Origin: Anas platyrhynchos
Taxonomy: Eukaryota; Chordata; Aves; Anseriformes; Anatidae
Assembly (NCBI RefSeq): GCF_047663525.1
Contig: NC_092606.1
Coordinates: forward strand, 627,501 to 691,500
DNA length: 64,000 bases
Reading direction: 5' to 3'
Shown here: positions 48,901 to 59,200 of the stretch, in pieces
Position numbering within the stretch: the first letter of the stretch is position 1
Layout: each line of letters opens with the position of its first letter
Position numbers and translations under genes: made by a program
The notes under the pieces: model-generated
What the model was told of the DNA's origin: nothing
The model's input: only the letters and a program-made list of their open reading frames with translations
Database searches by the model: none

Positions 48901-49953
48901 ACATCTGCAGGCTCCCTATAAATAGGAGGCGTGACTGAAATAGTGCCTGTCACCTTGGCGTGTACTCACTCTGCAGGTGCAAGGATGAAACGTAATCCTC
49001 CTGCTCGGCCCTCGCACCAGGCTGGGTGCAGCTCAGGCGGGGGCACGCTTATTGCTGGGCCCGGGCCCCCTCCTCCCTGCTTGGGCTTAGCCCGTTCTGA
49101 CGTTTAATCTTGTGTGCACTCGGGGTCTGTCCTTGCTGTGCTCAGGAGCAGGGATGAGAACGGGGATAAGAGCACAGGGCTGAGGACACAGCGTTGCAGC
49201 TCGATGCCCCTGCTGCCGGTCCCTCCGCTCGCTGCTCGGGCTGTAGCAGGCAGCTCTTCTGTGGCACCAGCTGGAGCTCGCCCTGCCCGCACCTCAGTGC
49301 AGCAACGTGCTCGTCCTCTGCCCAGCTCAGTGGGTCCGGGCTGCGCTAGGAGACCTGCAGCTTCCTAGACGGTGTCAGCTCCCCGCTGCTCTCCACCTGG
49401 CTGACAAAGAGAACAAACCCTCGTGGGAGCGGGCAGGGAGGTGCAGGGTGCTCCCCATCCTGGGGGTGCATCCCTCTAAGCGCGTGCTGGGAATGTTGCC
49501 ACCTTTCTCGACTGCAAGTGCTGAGGCAGAGCCATGCTGGCACCGCGGGGTTGCTGTGAAGTGTTCTGGGGGCACAGAGGGTGTCTGGGGGCGCGGTGTG
49601 GGAGCCTGGTGCCGGGGAGCCTCCCGGCAGCCCCCCCGCCACACGGCGCAGCAGGAGGAGCGCTGGGAGCTGCGCAACGTGTTGGTGCAGAGGTTACAGC
49701 TGCCTGCGGGCTGCAGAGCACCACACCCCCGTTTCTTTTAATTAAGAGGCTTCTTAAGACGAAGCTGAACGCGTTGTACACTGACCCATCCTTCCTGCTT
49801 TCCTTCCCTCCCCTCCGCGCAGGGTTTGTGGAAGATGCAAACCCTGCAGGGAACGAGAGCGCGCTAATTGCGCTGAGGGGCAGGAGGGCAGGGCCTGGCA
49901 CACCTACCCCCAGTAAACACCAGTTGCAGGATGAAATGTTCGCCGCCTTGTAA
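42905..49953 (+). CDS. Unrecognised multi-exon coding region between CCDC92B and CLUH
   Basis: Several splice-bounded, stop-free segments with coding-like composition lie between the CpG island and CLUH. Taking exons 40983-41064, 42905-42956, 43083-43138, 43264-43304, 43453-43536, 45607-45733, 47127-47194, 47373-48039 and 49823-49953, all phases agree and the product is 435 residues. It has an acidic helical stretch ([18 protein letters not shown]), a basic one ([11 protein letters not shown]), a long disordered Ser/Pro/Ala-rich region, a KRRKRKK cluster that could be a nuclear signal, and the C-terminus [18 protein letters not shown] recognise no family. The last three exons are the best supported; the join from 43536 to 47127 is uncertain. 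No AATAAA follows the stop before CLUH begins, so it may be an alternative 5' part of the CLUH locus. Confidence 0.5.
43083..43138 (+). CDS. Candidate exon of the unrecognised gene (3' end uncertain)
   Basis: After ttctgtttctgcag the frame continues [16 protein letters not shown]. The better-looking donor (TGCAG|gttcag at 43130) would put the next exon out of frame; the donor at 43138 (AGCG|gtgtct) keeps it in frame. Low confidence in the exact end. Confidence 0.3.
43264..43304 (+). CDS. Candidate exon of the unrecognised gene
   Basis: A 41-nt segment between ttctgttgcag and GTGGAG|gtgagc reads [14 protein letters not shown] from phase 1 and ends in phase 0. It can follow either the CpG-island exon directly or the exon ending at 43138. 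Confidence 0.45.
43453..43536 (+). CDS. Candidate exon of the unrecognised gene (acidic helix)
   Basis: In phase with the preceding exon it reads [18 protein letters not shown] and then [10 protein letters not shown]. The acceptor (gtgtaacag) has a weak pyrimidine tract and the donor (CCG|gtgaca) is moderate; a donor at 43587 is an alternative. The peptide looks strongly coding. Confidence 0.45.
45607..45733 (+). CDS. Candidate exon of the unrecognised gene (weaker)
   Basis: Only one frame is open between attgcag and CCAG|gtgagg. It reads [15 protein letters not shown] and later ARSP, leaving G. The phase links 43536 to 47127, but the peptide is less typical and other cassettes (44957-45230, 45418-45479, 46124-46213) are equally possible. 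Confidence 0.3.
46376..46412. repeat. Imperfect (TGG)n trinucleotide repeat
   Basis: A run of GGT/GCT triplets without a supported coding frame. Confidence 0.75.
47127..47194 (+). CDS. Candidate exon of the unrecognised gene (basic helix)
   Basis: Lies between ctcttccctcag and GGGAGG|gtgagc. Only the phase-1 frame is open: [20 protein letters not shown] and PGR, ending in phase 0, which fits the next exon at 47373. Confidence 0.5.
47373..48039 (+). CDS. Candidate large exon of the unrecognised gene
   Basis: A 667-nt stop-free frame follows cctcatcttccag and ends CCAG|gtgctc. Third codon positions are strongly G/C-biased, as in local real exons. It begins [18 protein letters not shown] and ends [20 protein letters not shown], largely disordered with a basic cluster. 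It leaves one base (G), fitting either the stop exon at 49823 or the CLUH exon at 50035. The same frame extends upstream to an ATG-ATC-ATGGGGAAC start ([11 protein letters not shown]), another possible beginning. Confidence 0.55.
48040..49822. other. Intron before the candidate terminal exon
   Basis: GC-rich unique sequence with no supported exon; TATAAATAGG-like sequence at about 48917 (ccctataaataggagg) could be a TATA-type promoter for a CLUH or unknown transcript, but nothing confirms it. Confidence 0.4.
49823..49953 (+). CDS. Candidate terminal exon of the unrecognised gene
   Basis: After a very strong acceptor (cttccctcccctccgcgcag) the phase-1 frame reads [20 protein letters not shown] ... 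[17 protein letters not shown] and TAA at 49951-49953. The composition is typical of a protein C-terminus. CLUH exon 50035 begins 81 bp later. Confidence 0.55.
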
Positions 49954-50034
49954 CCCCTGGGTTGCTTGGCGGGAGCATGGTGGTGTCACTGGAACCAGTC
50001 TCCCCGCCTGCTCTAAGCTCCCCTCTCCCCGCAG

Positions 50035-50231
50035 AGCACCCGTCCGGCACGGCACTGATGAACGGCAGCGCGCCGCACGAGAGCCTCAGGGGCGAGAAGG
50101 ATGCCAGGCAGAACGGCCACGAGGAGGCTGAGGCGGGGGAAGATGGGAACGACCAGGAGGTCATTGTCATACAGGACACGGGATTCACCGTCAAGATCTG
50201 CGCGCCAGGGATAGAGCCCTTCTCGCTGCAG
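50035..50231 (+). CDS. CLUH: CLUH exon 2 (start exon)
   Basis: Follows ctctccccgcag. The ATG is at 50058; upstream codons read (E)HPSGTAL in frame. Includes [15 protein letters not shown] and ends FSLQ before gtacct, phase 0. Confidence 0.95.
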
Positions 50232-53200
50232 GTACCTGCGTCCCGCCGGGAGGGGACGGGCCGGGGGGCGATGGCAGGGGCAGCTCGGTAAGGGGGAGCT
50301 GCCCCTCGTCGTTCTCCATGGGGCTCGGGTCTGAGCACAGGGGAAGTGGCGTTCCCACTGCTGGGCTGCTCTGAAGGAGGGAGGTGTAAACACGGCTTCT
50401 GGGCCCAACTGCAGAAGGGAAAGCCTCTTGCCTGCTCAGGGCGTTTGGCACAATGCATCTCCTGGCTGCGCTGGGTTTGGCACGGCAACACGCGCTCACA
50501 CTGCTTGGGGAGCTCGGGCACCTCTGGGGCTCACAGAGCGATGCAGCCTCCCCTCCCCTTCCCCTTCCCCTTCCCCTTCCTTCCCCTGTCCTCTCCTCCC
50601 CTTCCCTCCCCGAGAGCTGTGCTGGATGCAGCACGGCATCACGTGGGCGGCAACACGTGCTGCCAGGTCAGGACAGGCTTTGACATGCCTGGCCGATACT
50701 CTGATTTAGCTCGATACTGCACTGAAAACCATGTGGACGAAGCACTTTTAGTTCGGGGGAGGTATTTTGAGCCTAAGCCCGGGGGAAGCGTTATCTCCCC
50801 AAGACCAGCAGGGAGTGCAGTGAAGTGACGTCCCCTGTGGAACTAGCTGTGTTTCAGCCCAGCTTTTCTCTTTCTCTAAATCTCTCTGGCTGTTAGTTTT
50901 AATAGGCTAATAATAGCAGCCCGTGCTGTTTACAGCAGCTTATGTAAACTGCCCCGAGTCCTCATAGCTCGTGAGCAGCGTCGGTGGCGCTGGAGCCAGG
51001 GCAGGCGGCAGGAGCGCAGCCCTGGCACGTGAGGTGGGGCGGTTCCTGCGCGGCAGGAGCCGCGTGCCCGGGGGCAGAGCGAGTGGAGGAAGCGGTCTGT
51101 CCTCCACTTGCGTCGTTCAGAGCCTCGCCACAAACATGCAGTGGATGGATGAGGGACGAGCCCCTGGGTTCCCCCTGCCTTCAGTTCCTTGGCTGCGCTC
51201 CAGCCCTGCCCTGTGCTCGGTGCAATGCCAGGCTGCGACACCGCTGGGTGCCCAGCCTGGGGGTGGGAGCTGGGGCAGCTCACCCTGCACAGGGGCAGCG
51301 TCCTCCGGCAGGGACAGAAACGGCCTTCCGACAGTTGGCTGACAGTAACTGGCTGGGTTGTTGCCCCCTTAAGGTCTCTCCTCAAGAGATGGTGCAAGAG
51401 ATCCACCAAGTGTTGATGGACCGTGAAGATACCTGCCACCGGACTTGCTTCTCCCTGCAGCTTGATGGCAACGTCCTCGATAACTTCGCTGAGCTGAAAA
51501 CTATTGAAGGACTGCAGGAGGGCTCGCTGCTAAAGGTGGTGGAAGGCAAGTTCCTTCAGACTCCGGGAGGGAACAAGCAGGGAGTGGTTTTGGCTACCTG
51601 GCAGCAGTTCCCTGTTGTTCTTTTTTGAGACTTGTCTCCCAAAGTAGTAAGCAACTGTGTAACAGCGGTTTATTTCCTCCCTTTTTGTTTATCAGAGCCG
51701 TACACAGTGCGGGAAGCCAGGATACATGTGCGTCACATTCGGGACCTTCTGAAGAGTCTTGACCCATCAGACGCTTTCAATGGCGTGGACTGTAACTCGC
51801 TGTCATTCCTGAGCGTCTTCACTGAAGGAGACCTGGGAGGTAAGGGGCAAAAAGGCTTCTCTAGCGTGGTTGGTCTTCATTCCCCTGACTCCTTGCTTCG
51901 TTAAAGCACGTTGTGATGATCAGCTGTCCCACCTCATTCAGAAGTGCAGAGAAACTGAGCACTTCTGTACTCCTGCTTGAACAGTTACTGGGGGATGAGG
52001 TGCTGTTTTGCAGCACTGACTTGGTGTCTCTCTACTCCAGACAGTGGAAAACGGAAGAAAAAAGGTACCGAAATGGAACAAATTGACTGCACCCCTCCTG
52101 AACATATCCTGCCAGGTAGCAAAGAGAGACCCCTGTGTGCCCTTCAGCCCCAGAACAGAGACTGGAAGGTAGAGTTCTCCTGTGTGCTCGAAATGGCTCT
52201 CAACAGCAAACTGGTGTTCAGGAATTGGGAACTGCGCTGAGGGTGGACTTTGGGATTTGCTCTGCTTGATGCTTAATGAGTGCTGGGATAGCACTGCTTA
52301 GCCAAGAGAATAAAGTCCAAGTGCTGGACACAGCCTGGACAGCCGCAGAGCACGAAGCGGCCAGTGTTGGGGAGGGGTGGCAGGGAAGGGAGGGCTGCAT
52401 TTCTCTGCAAAGTCGTGGAGGTAGGATCTGCAGATCGCTGTGAATTACCCTTAGGTTTCCCATGCCCTTGCACTTGGATTCCAGTTTTAGAAGCTGCCAT
52501 TTGAAAACCAGTACAGCAAGAAATCCATGTGTTGTGCAGCCCAAAGGCCCAGGATGTCTGTTTTTACCTGGCTTATTTGTGACAGGCAGCAAACTCAGGC
52601 ACATAGTAGTGGGCTGCAGGTAGCTGGGGAAGGCCATGATCTTGAGACAATTCTTTTGTATGCTGTTCCTGGAACCAAGAGGGGCAGCGGGTAAAAGGAC
52701 TCTGGCTTGTATAGCAGATGTCTCTGTAACACAGGGGTATTAATTTCTACTGACAGGAACTGTTTCTGTTGTGTTCTGTAGCCTTTGCAGTGCCTAAAGG
52801 TATTGACAATGAGTGGCTGGAACCCTCCACCTGGCAACAGGAAAATGCATGGGGACCTCATGTATTTATACGTGATCACAGTGGAGGATCGACACGTCAG
52901 TATCACTGCATCCACTAGAGGATTTTACTTGAATCAGTGAGTAACTGGGATTTCTCTTGTCCGGCCTTGCAGGAGGGAGCTTGCAATACCAAACTGGAAA
53001 AGAACCTGCAAAGAAACATGCTGCTGCTTTTTTTTTTTTTTCCTTTCCCCTGTGGAAAATAGCCTATTTGAATTCACTGCTCACATGGGGTTTGTAGGAG
53101 TTGTTATACTGGATTGGGCTCTTTAGTTATGCCCGGTACCATTTTTCCACAGTGGATAAATGCCTGATGCTTTAGGGAAAGGTGAAACATCCCACAATGT

Positions 53201-56200
53201 CATCAACTAGTTGAAGTATTTTAAGTCGGGAGGGAATTCCTTCCCGACCATTGTAACTAGCTCATTTTGCCCTCAAGGAAAAGTATAGTCTGCCAGCACT
53301 TTGTAACCTGGGCACGGATTTGACTGGCCATTTTTTTGGTGGTGTCTATGAGAGACTGTTAAAGCTGACCGTACAGTACCTGGCAGCGTACCAGTGGCTG
53401 CATTTGAAGAGAAGATGAAAATAAAGCACATTTCTGCATTCCGTCCCATTATGAAATGAAAGTGCTCTGTGTTAAGCTGGCTTGTAGAAGACAGTTTGTG
53501 TTCTATGGTTTCCTCCCAGATCTCTTAATAAGTAAATAAAATGTGTCAGAAATAACGAGTCAAGAGATGGACATCTAAGTGTGGGTCCGTGGAGAGCAAG
53601 TGGCACGAAGAACATGGAATAAGAGGCCTGCTTGGGCTTGGCAAAATGTGAGCTGGGGAGGGGAGTCTGTGCTTGTGGCCCTGGCAGGTCAGTGCCCAGC
53701 CCTCCGGCAGGGAGACTCGGTACCCTAAGAGGTTCTGGCTGTCTGGTGTCGTTGGTGCCATTCCAGGTGGGTTCCCTGCTAAGCAGAGGCCCTTGTGATA
53801 CGTTTGGGAAGCTCTTCTGTGAAATCAGTCCTTCCTACCTGTGAGAATATGAGCCTCTCTTAAACCTAGTGGTGGCTGAAGAAAGTTCTGAATGAAATTT
53901 GCTGCCTGCTGCATGCATTTGGGTCCAGGTATGGAATTACTGATCGCATCTCTGCTGGTGAGAGCCGGGCAGCAGGGGGGCTCTCGGTCCTCCTGCCTGC
54001 GTGCCACTTGGTCTCTGTTTCACAGACAACAATGTGTTATGCAGGCCTTTCACGAGGTGCTTATTTGGGAAGGCTTTCACTCATAGAGCAAGTTCCTGTG
54101 GGGTGTCAAGTCTCAGCTATGACAACAGCTTGTTTCTTTCCTCTTGCAGGTCTACTGCATACAACTTCAATCCCAAACCTGCAAACCCCAGCTTTCTCAG
54201 TCATTCCTTGGTGGAACTACTTAACCAGATCAGCCCAACCTTCAAAAAAAACTTCTCCGCTCTGCAGAAGAAACGGTAGCAAACGTTCTCCTCTCTGTCC
54301 CCTTGGGTAGCGTGATGCTAAGCTGCTTGGTGAGGCCCCGGTACCTGCCCGGCTCTGTGGAGCTGGGTGCAGTACAGCAGGGGTTGTGACGCCCTCTTGC
54401 TCTGCACACACCTGGTGGGTGGATGGTCGGGGTGCTTGGTGGAACATGAGGCCGTGCAACAAGGGGCTGCCCAGTGCCTGCCGGGGCCTCGTGGCAGCAC
54501 CCTGGGCTCTGGCTTTGCCTGATGGTAGGTGCTTCTCCCTGAAAACAAACAAATAAAAAAGCTGAAGCATAAAGTATCTGGAAAAGTAACACGTGAGGGC
54601 TTTGCAGAGGCTTACAGTAGAGAAAGAATAATTATCTTAAACGTGTTCATGCATGCTTGCTTTCCTCTAGTTCCTCTAACAGTAATAATAAGGAACAATA
54701 ATAGATTGTTTTATTTTCCTGCCCTTGCCAGAGGGACCATTTATTCTACTCCAGGACAGTGGATCCTGTGCAAAAGCCTGTCATTCTTTAGAGTCCACTT
54801 AATGAACTGCCTTAGCTCAGCAGGATGCAAATTGACAGGCACATTGTGCGGTTTTCAAAAGTGCTGCTCCTGTCCTCATTAGGAAGATGAAAGTGACACT
54901 ATACAAGGGCTGGAAATGAGCAGTGGCCTCCCAGCCACCAGTGTGACTATCTGGCCATTTAAAAATGATTATATTGTACTGCTTGTTGGGCCACAAGTAA
55001 ATACAGATGAGACTCCGGCACCTGCTGAGAGCAGACAGATTACACCAGAGGCCGTTAGGTGAAGCTTGTGTTTTCACGTCATTAGGGGATGTGTGCTGCA
55101 GGCCTGTTCCACAGCACGGTGCTTAGGGACTGCAGCGCCAGCGGAGAGCCAGTAACAGGGGTGGCTGCCTGGGAGTGGCCGTTCCCTGCCTCTGCTCCTG
55201 GTCTGTGGTGAGCAGAGAACACGGGGGGGATTTCGGGAGGTGCCGCTGAGGAAGCAGGAAGGAGGAGAGCCCAGTGTATTGCCTAGGCTGCTGCTGAGAG
55301 GCACTGCCAAGCCAGGCGGTCAGGAAGGGCTGTGGGACGCGGGAACACAAAGCCCACTGAGCTGCCTGGCAGACCCAGTCCTGTTCTGGGCTTTGTCAGG
55401 AGCTGGTGTTGCAGCACAGGGAGAGCTCTCTTAGGTATTTTCCAAAGAAAGATTTCTAATTGTTTTCACTCCCAATTCAGGGTTCAGAGACATCCTTTTG
55501 AAAGGATAGCAACTCCTTTCCAAGTGTACAGCTGGACAGCTCCACAAGCAGAACACGCCATGGACTGTGTCCGGGCCGAAGACGCTTACACCTCTAGACT
55601 GGGCTACGAAGAGCACATCCCCGGACAGGTAGCACTCTCGCTCTGGGGGGAGCCCTGGCAGTAGGTTGCCACCCGCTGCGCTGGGAACCGGCTGGCTTTA
55701 CTGACAAGTAGACCTTTGGTGTTTGTGGAGGGTGCTGCTCAGCGGGGAACGCTTGCATTAGTCCTTGTTTTCTACAGCCTCTTTAACTACAGAGGGCTGA
55801 GTGCTGAGGCTGCAGCTTCCCTGAGTACCTCAGGGTCTGAGAGGAGTGATTTCTGCTCAAGTATTTATAACTCCCGTGTCTGTACTCTAGCTCTGTTGCA
55901 CTGTGCAGGCAGCACAGTGTTCCTCCTTGCTGGCTAGGCCTGGAACATCTCAACAAACTATTCTAAGGGTTTCAGTCACAGCCTCGTAACCTAAAATGTT
56001 CCAGGCATGCGTGGAAGGGCTGCCTGCAGGGGGCTGCCTGCGGAGTGACCACGTCACAGTGTGCTGGTTAACCAGGTCTGCACTGAGTTACTCCGCAGCT
56101 GGCAATCTGGCATCTCAGATAAACTGCATTGTGTAAGCTGGACTAATTCAACAGCCGTTTGGGATAGACCTTGTATAAAGGCAGCTCGTAAGGAGTGATC

Positions 56201-59200
56201 CTGCTGTGAATTCACTTCCTCTGGATGTTGTGACAGCCTTAAGTTCATCCCTTCTCCCTTCCCTTCTCTCACAAAATGCCTTGTAAATCAAACGCTGGCT
56301 TGCCAGCCCCTGCCTACACAGTGTAGTGCTTCCCATGAGTTTTTGACTCTTTCAGACCAGAGACTGGAACGAGGAGCTGCAGACCACACGAGAGCTACCC
56401 CGCAAGAACCTGCCTGAGAGGCTGCTGAGAGAACGAGCCATTTTCAAGGTAACTTTGGGATCTGCAGGCAGCTGCTTACACACACCCTTCTCTGCTGCCG
56501 GTGTCACACCTAGACATTTCATCTGGGCCTGCCTTTTAGAAGCTGCAAGCTGAGGGTCCCTGTTTGCGAGCTGAGGGGTCTTGTTTTCTCTCGCATATCA
56601 TAGAATCCTCTAGGTTGGAAAAGACCTCCAGGGTCAAGTCCAACCATCAACCTGACCTGCCAAGTCCCATCACTAAGCCACGTATCTTAGTGCCACATCC
56701 ACACATCTCTTAAATAACTCCGGAGATGGGCACTCTATGACTTCCCTGGGGAGCCCGTTCCAGTGCTCAACCAATGTCTGCCTTCTGCTCCCAGCCTCGT
56801 AGGGAAGAATCGTGCTCCTTGACCTTGTGTCTCCCAGTCCTCTGCTGTTCTGTTTGATCAGCCTTCTTTCGAGTGGGTGGGAGGGGTGGATGCGCGTTAA
56901 CCTAAACCTCCTCTGCAGAGAGCTAATGAGTCTGAGCCATGGTGATCCCTAATGCTTTGGCTCCTGGAGCTTGTATCCAAGCCACTGGCCAGGCTCACAA
57001 AAGCAAAAGCCAGCTGACCTGCCTGCCTGCTGGAGGCCATCAGGAGGTGAGGAGTGAAGGAGAAATTTGCAGAGAGTTTTGAGAAGGAGGTGCTGGGAGG
57101 GGGTGATCCTTTCCTTACCTAGCTTTCTCTCCAACTGTCTCCAGGTTCACAGCGACTTCACTGCAGCAGCAACAAGAGGTGCCATGGCTGTCATTGATGG
57201 CAACGTCATGGCCATCAACCCCAGTGAAGAGACCAAGATGCAGATGTTCATCTGGAACAACATTTTCTTCAGTCTGGGCTTTGATGTCCGTGACCACTAT
57301 AAGGACTTTGGCGGGGATGTTGCTGCTTATGTGGCACCTACCAACGATCTCAATGGTGTGCGGACCTATAATGCTGTGGATGTGGAAGGGCTGTACACGC
57401 TGGGGACTGTAGTGGTGGATTACAGAGGTTACAGGGTGACAGCTCAGTCTATTATTCCTGGGATCTTGGAACGGGAGCAGGAACAGAGTGTCATCTATGG
57501 GTCAATAGACTTTGGCAAGACGGTTGTCTCGCATCCCAAGTACCTGGAGCTGCTGGAGAAGACCAGCAGGCCGCTTAAGATCCAGAAGCACAAAGTCCTG
57601 AATGACAAGAATGAGGAGGTGGAGCTGTGCTCCTCAGTGGAGTGCAAAGGCATCATTGGCAATGACGGGCGTCACTACATCCTGGACCTGCTCCGCACTT
57701 TCCCTCCAGATCTAAACTTCCTGCCTGTTGAAGGGGAGGAGATGCCAGAGGAATGTAAGAAAATGGGGTTTCCCAAGCAGCACAGACACAAGCTTTGCTG
57801 TCTCCGGCAAGAGCTTGTTGATGCCTTTGTAGAGCACAGGTGAGCTGAGCTCCCCCCTTCCTCCACTCACAACTGGTAATGGCCAAGTCAGGACCACGCT
57901 GTGCTGTCCTGGGGACGTCGCCTCACAGCTGCCAGGGGTGGGCTTCCCCACCATTTGGCCCTGCAGGTGCAATGATAGAAGCTTATTTAATGAGAGGTGA
58001 AAACAGGAACGCTAACAGGGTTACAGGGAGCCGGGGAGAGGTGCCTTCTGCGGTCTCCGGGTCTCGTTTTGTTGTTTCCTGTCCTTACCCTGCAGATCCC
58101 ATGTTCACCTGCCGTCTAGGGAACGGGACGGATTTATGTTTATCTATAAGGCTCTCCAGACATCCTGAATGCTACTTTACCCCCTCCCTCCCAGACATTT
58201 GAAAAAAAAGCCTACCTGTGGGAACTGCTGTAGGCACTTTGTGGTGGGGTGTGTTGGTGTTGGGCTGGCTCGGTGCAGGCGAGGAAGCGGGAGCTGAGAG
58301 CAGGCAGGCAGAGTCATGTGGGGCTGGTGGTGGTAACGCTCCTGCTTCCCGTGTGAAGGGCTGCAGGGTGCTCTGCTTCCACTGCTGGTCAGAGTCTGCT
58401 CTGCTCACACAGATGAGCCCTGAGCTGCTGGCAGGGGAGCCCTGCCCACTGAGCAACCAGTTCTGCAGCCAGCGCCCTGCCCCGTCCTGCTGCCTGCCTG
58501 CAGGCGCCTTGGCTGCTCCCTGGGAGAGCTTCCAGACCAGCAGCGTGCAGGACTGTGGCCGTAGGGTGCTGCTGCTGCTCTATGGCTAGCAGAGGTTGGG
58601 CCTCCCTGTGCTCAGGTCTCCTGGCAGAATTGCTGCTGGTTTCTGTTTGTCTCTAGTTGTGTTCACCTGGCAGTAAGAATCTTCCTGAGCTGTCTGCTGG
58701 TGCTGTGCCTGGAAAGCTACTTGTAACTGCTGCAAGGAGCTGAGTTTCCCATTGTGATGGGTAACAAAAACCCACCTTGTTTGTCTCTTCTGATATGCTA
58801 ATGATAAATACTAGAATATGTAAACTCCTTCAATTCCAGAAAGCTTACTGGTAGGCGTCGTATTTTATGCCTTTGCACTGGGAAACTGGATGGTCCATTA
58901 CCTCAGCTCTGAGGTTTTTTCCTTGTAGAGGAGTGACAATCTTAGTGGATTCTCCTGCTGTGCTGACTTCCTCTCTTCCTTCACTGCAGGTATCTCTTAT
59001 TCATGAAGCTGGCTGCACTGCAGCTGATGCAGCAGAAAGCCAACAAGCAGGAGAGCTCAGGTGCATTGGAAAATGGTGCCTCTCCGGAGAATGGCACAGC
59101 AGAAAGTGAGAAGTCTGAGTCAGATGATGGTAAAATAGATGACAACGTGACTGGACTTGATCAGGTTAAGGAGCTTGCTGAGACCATTGCATCTGATGAT

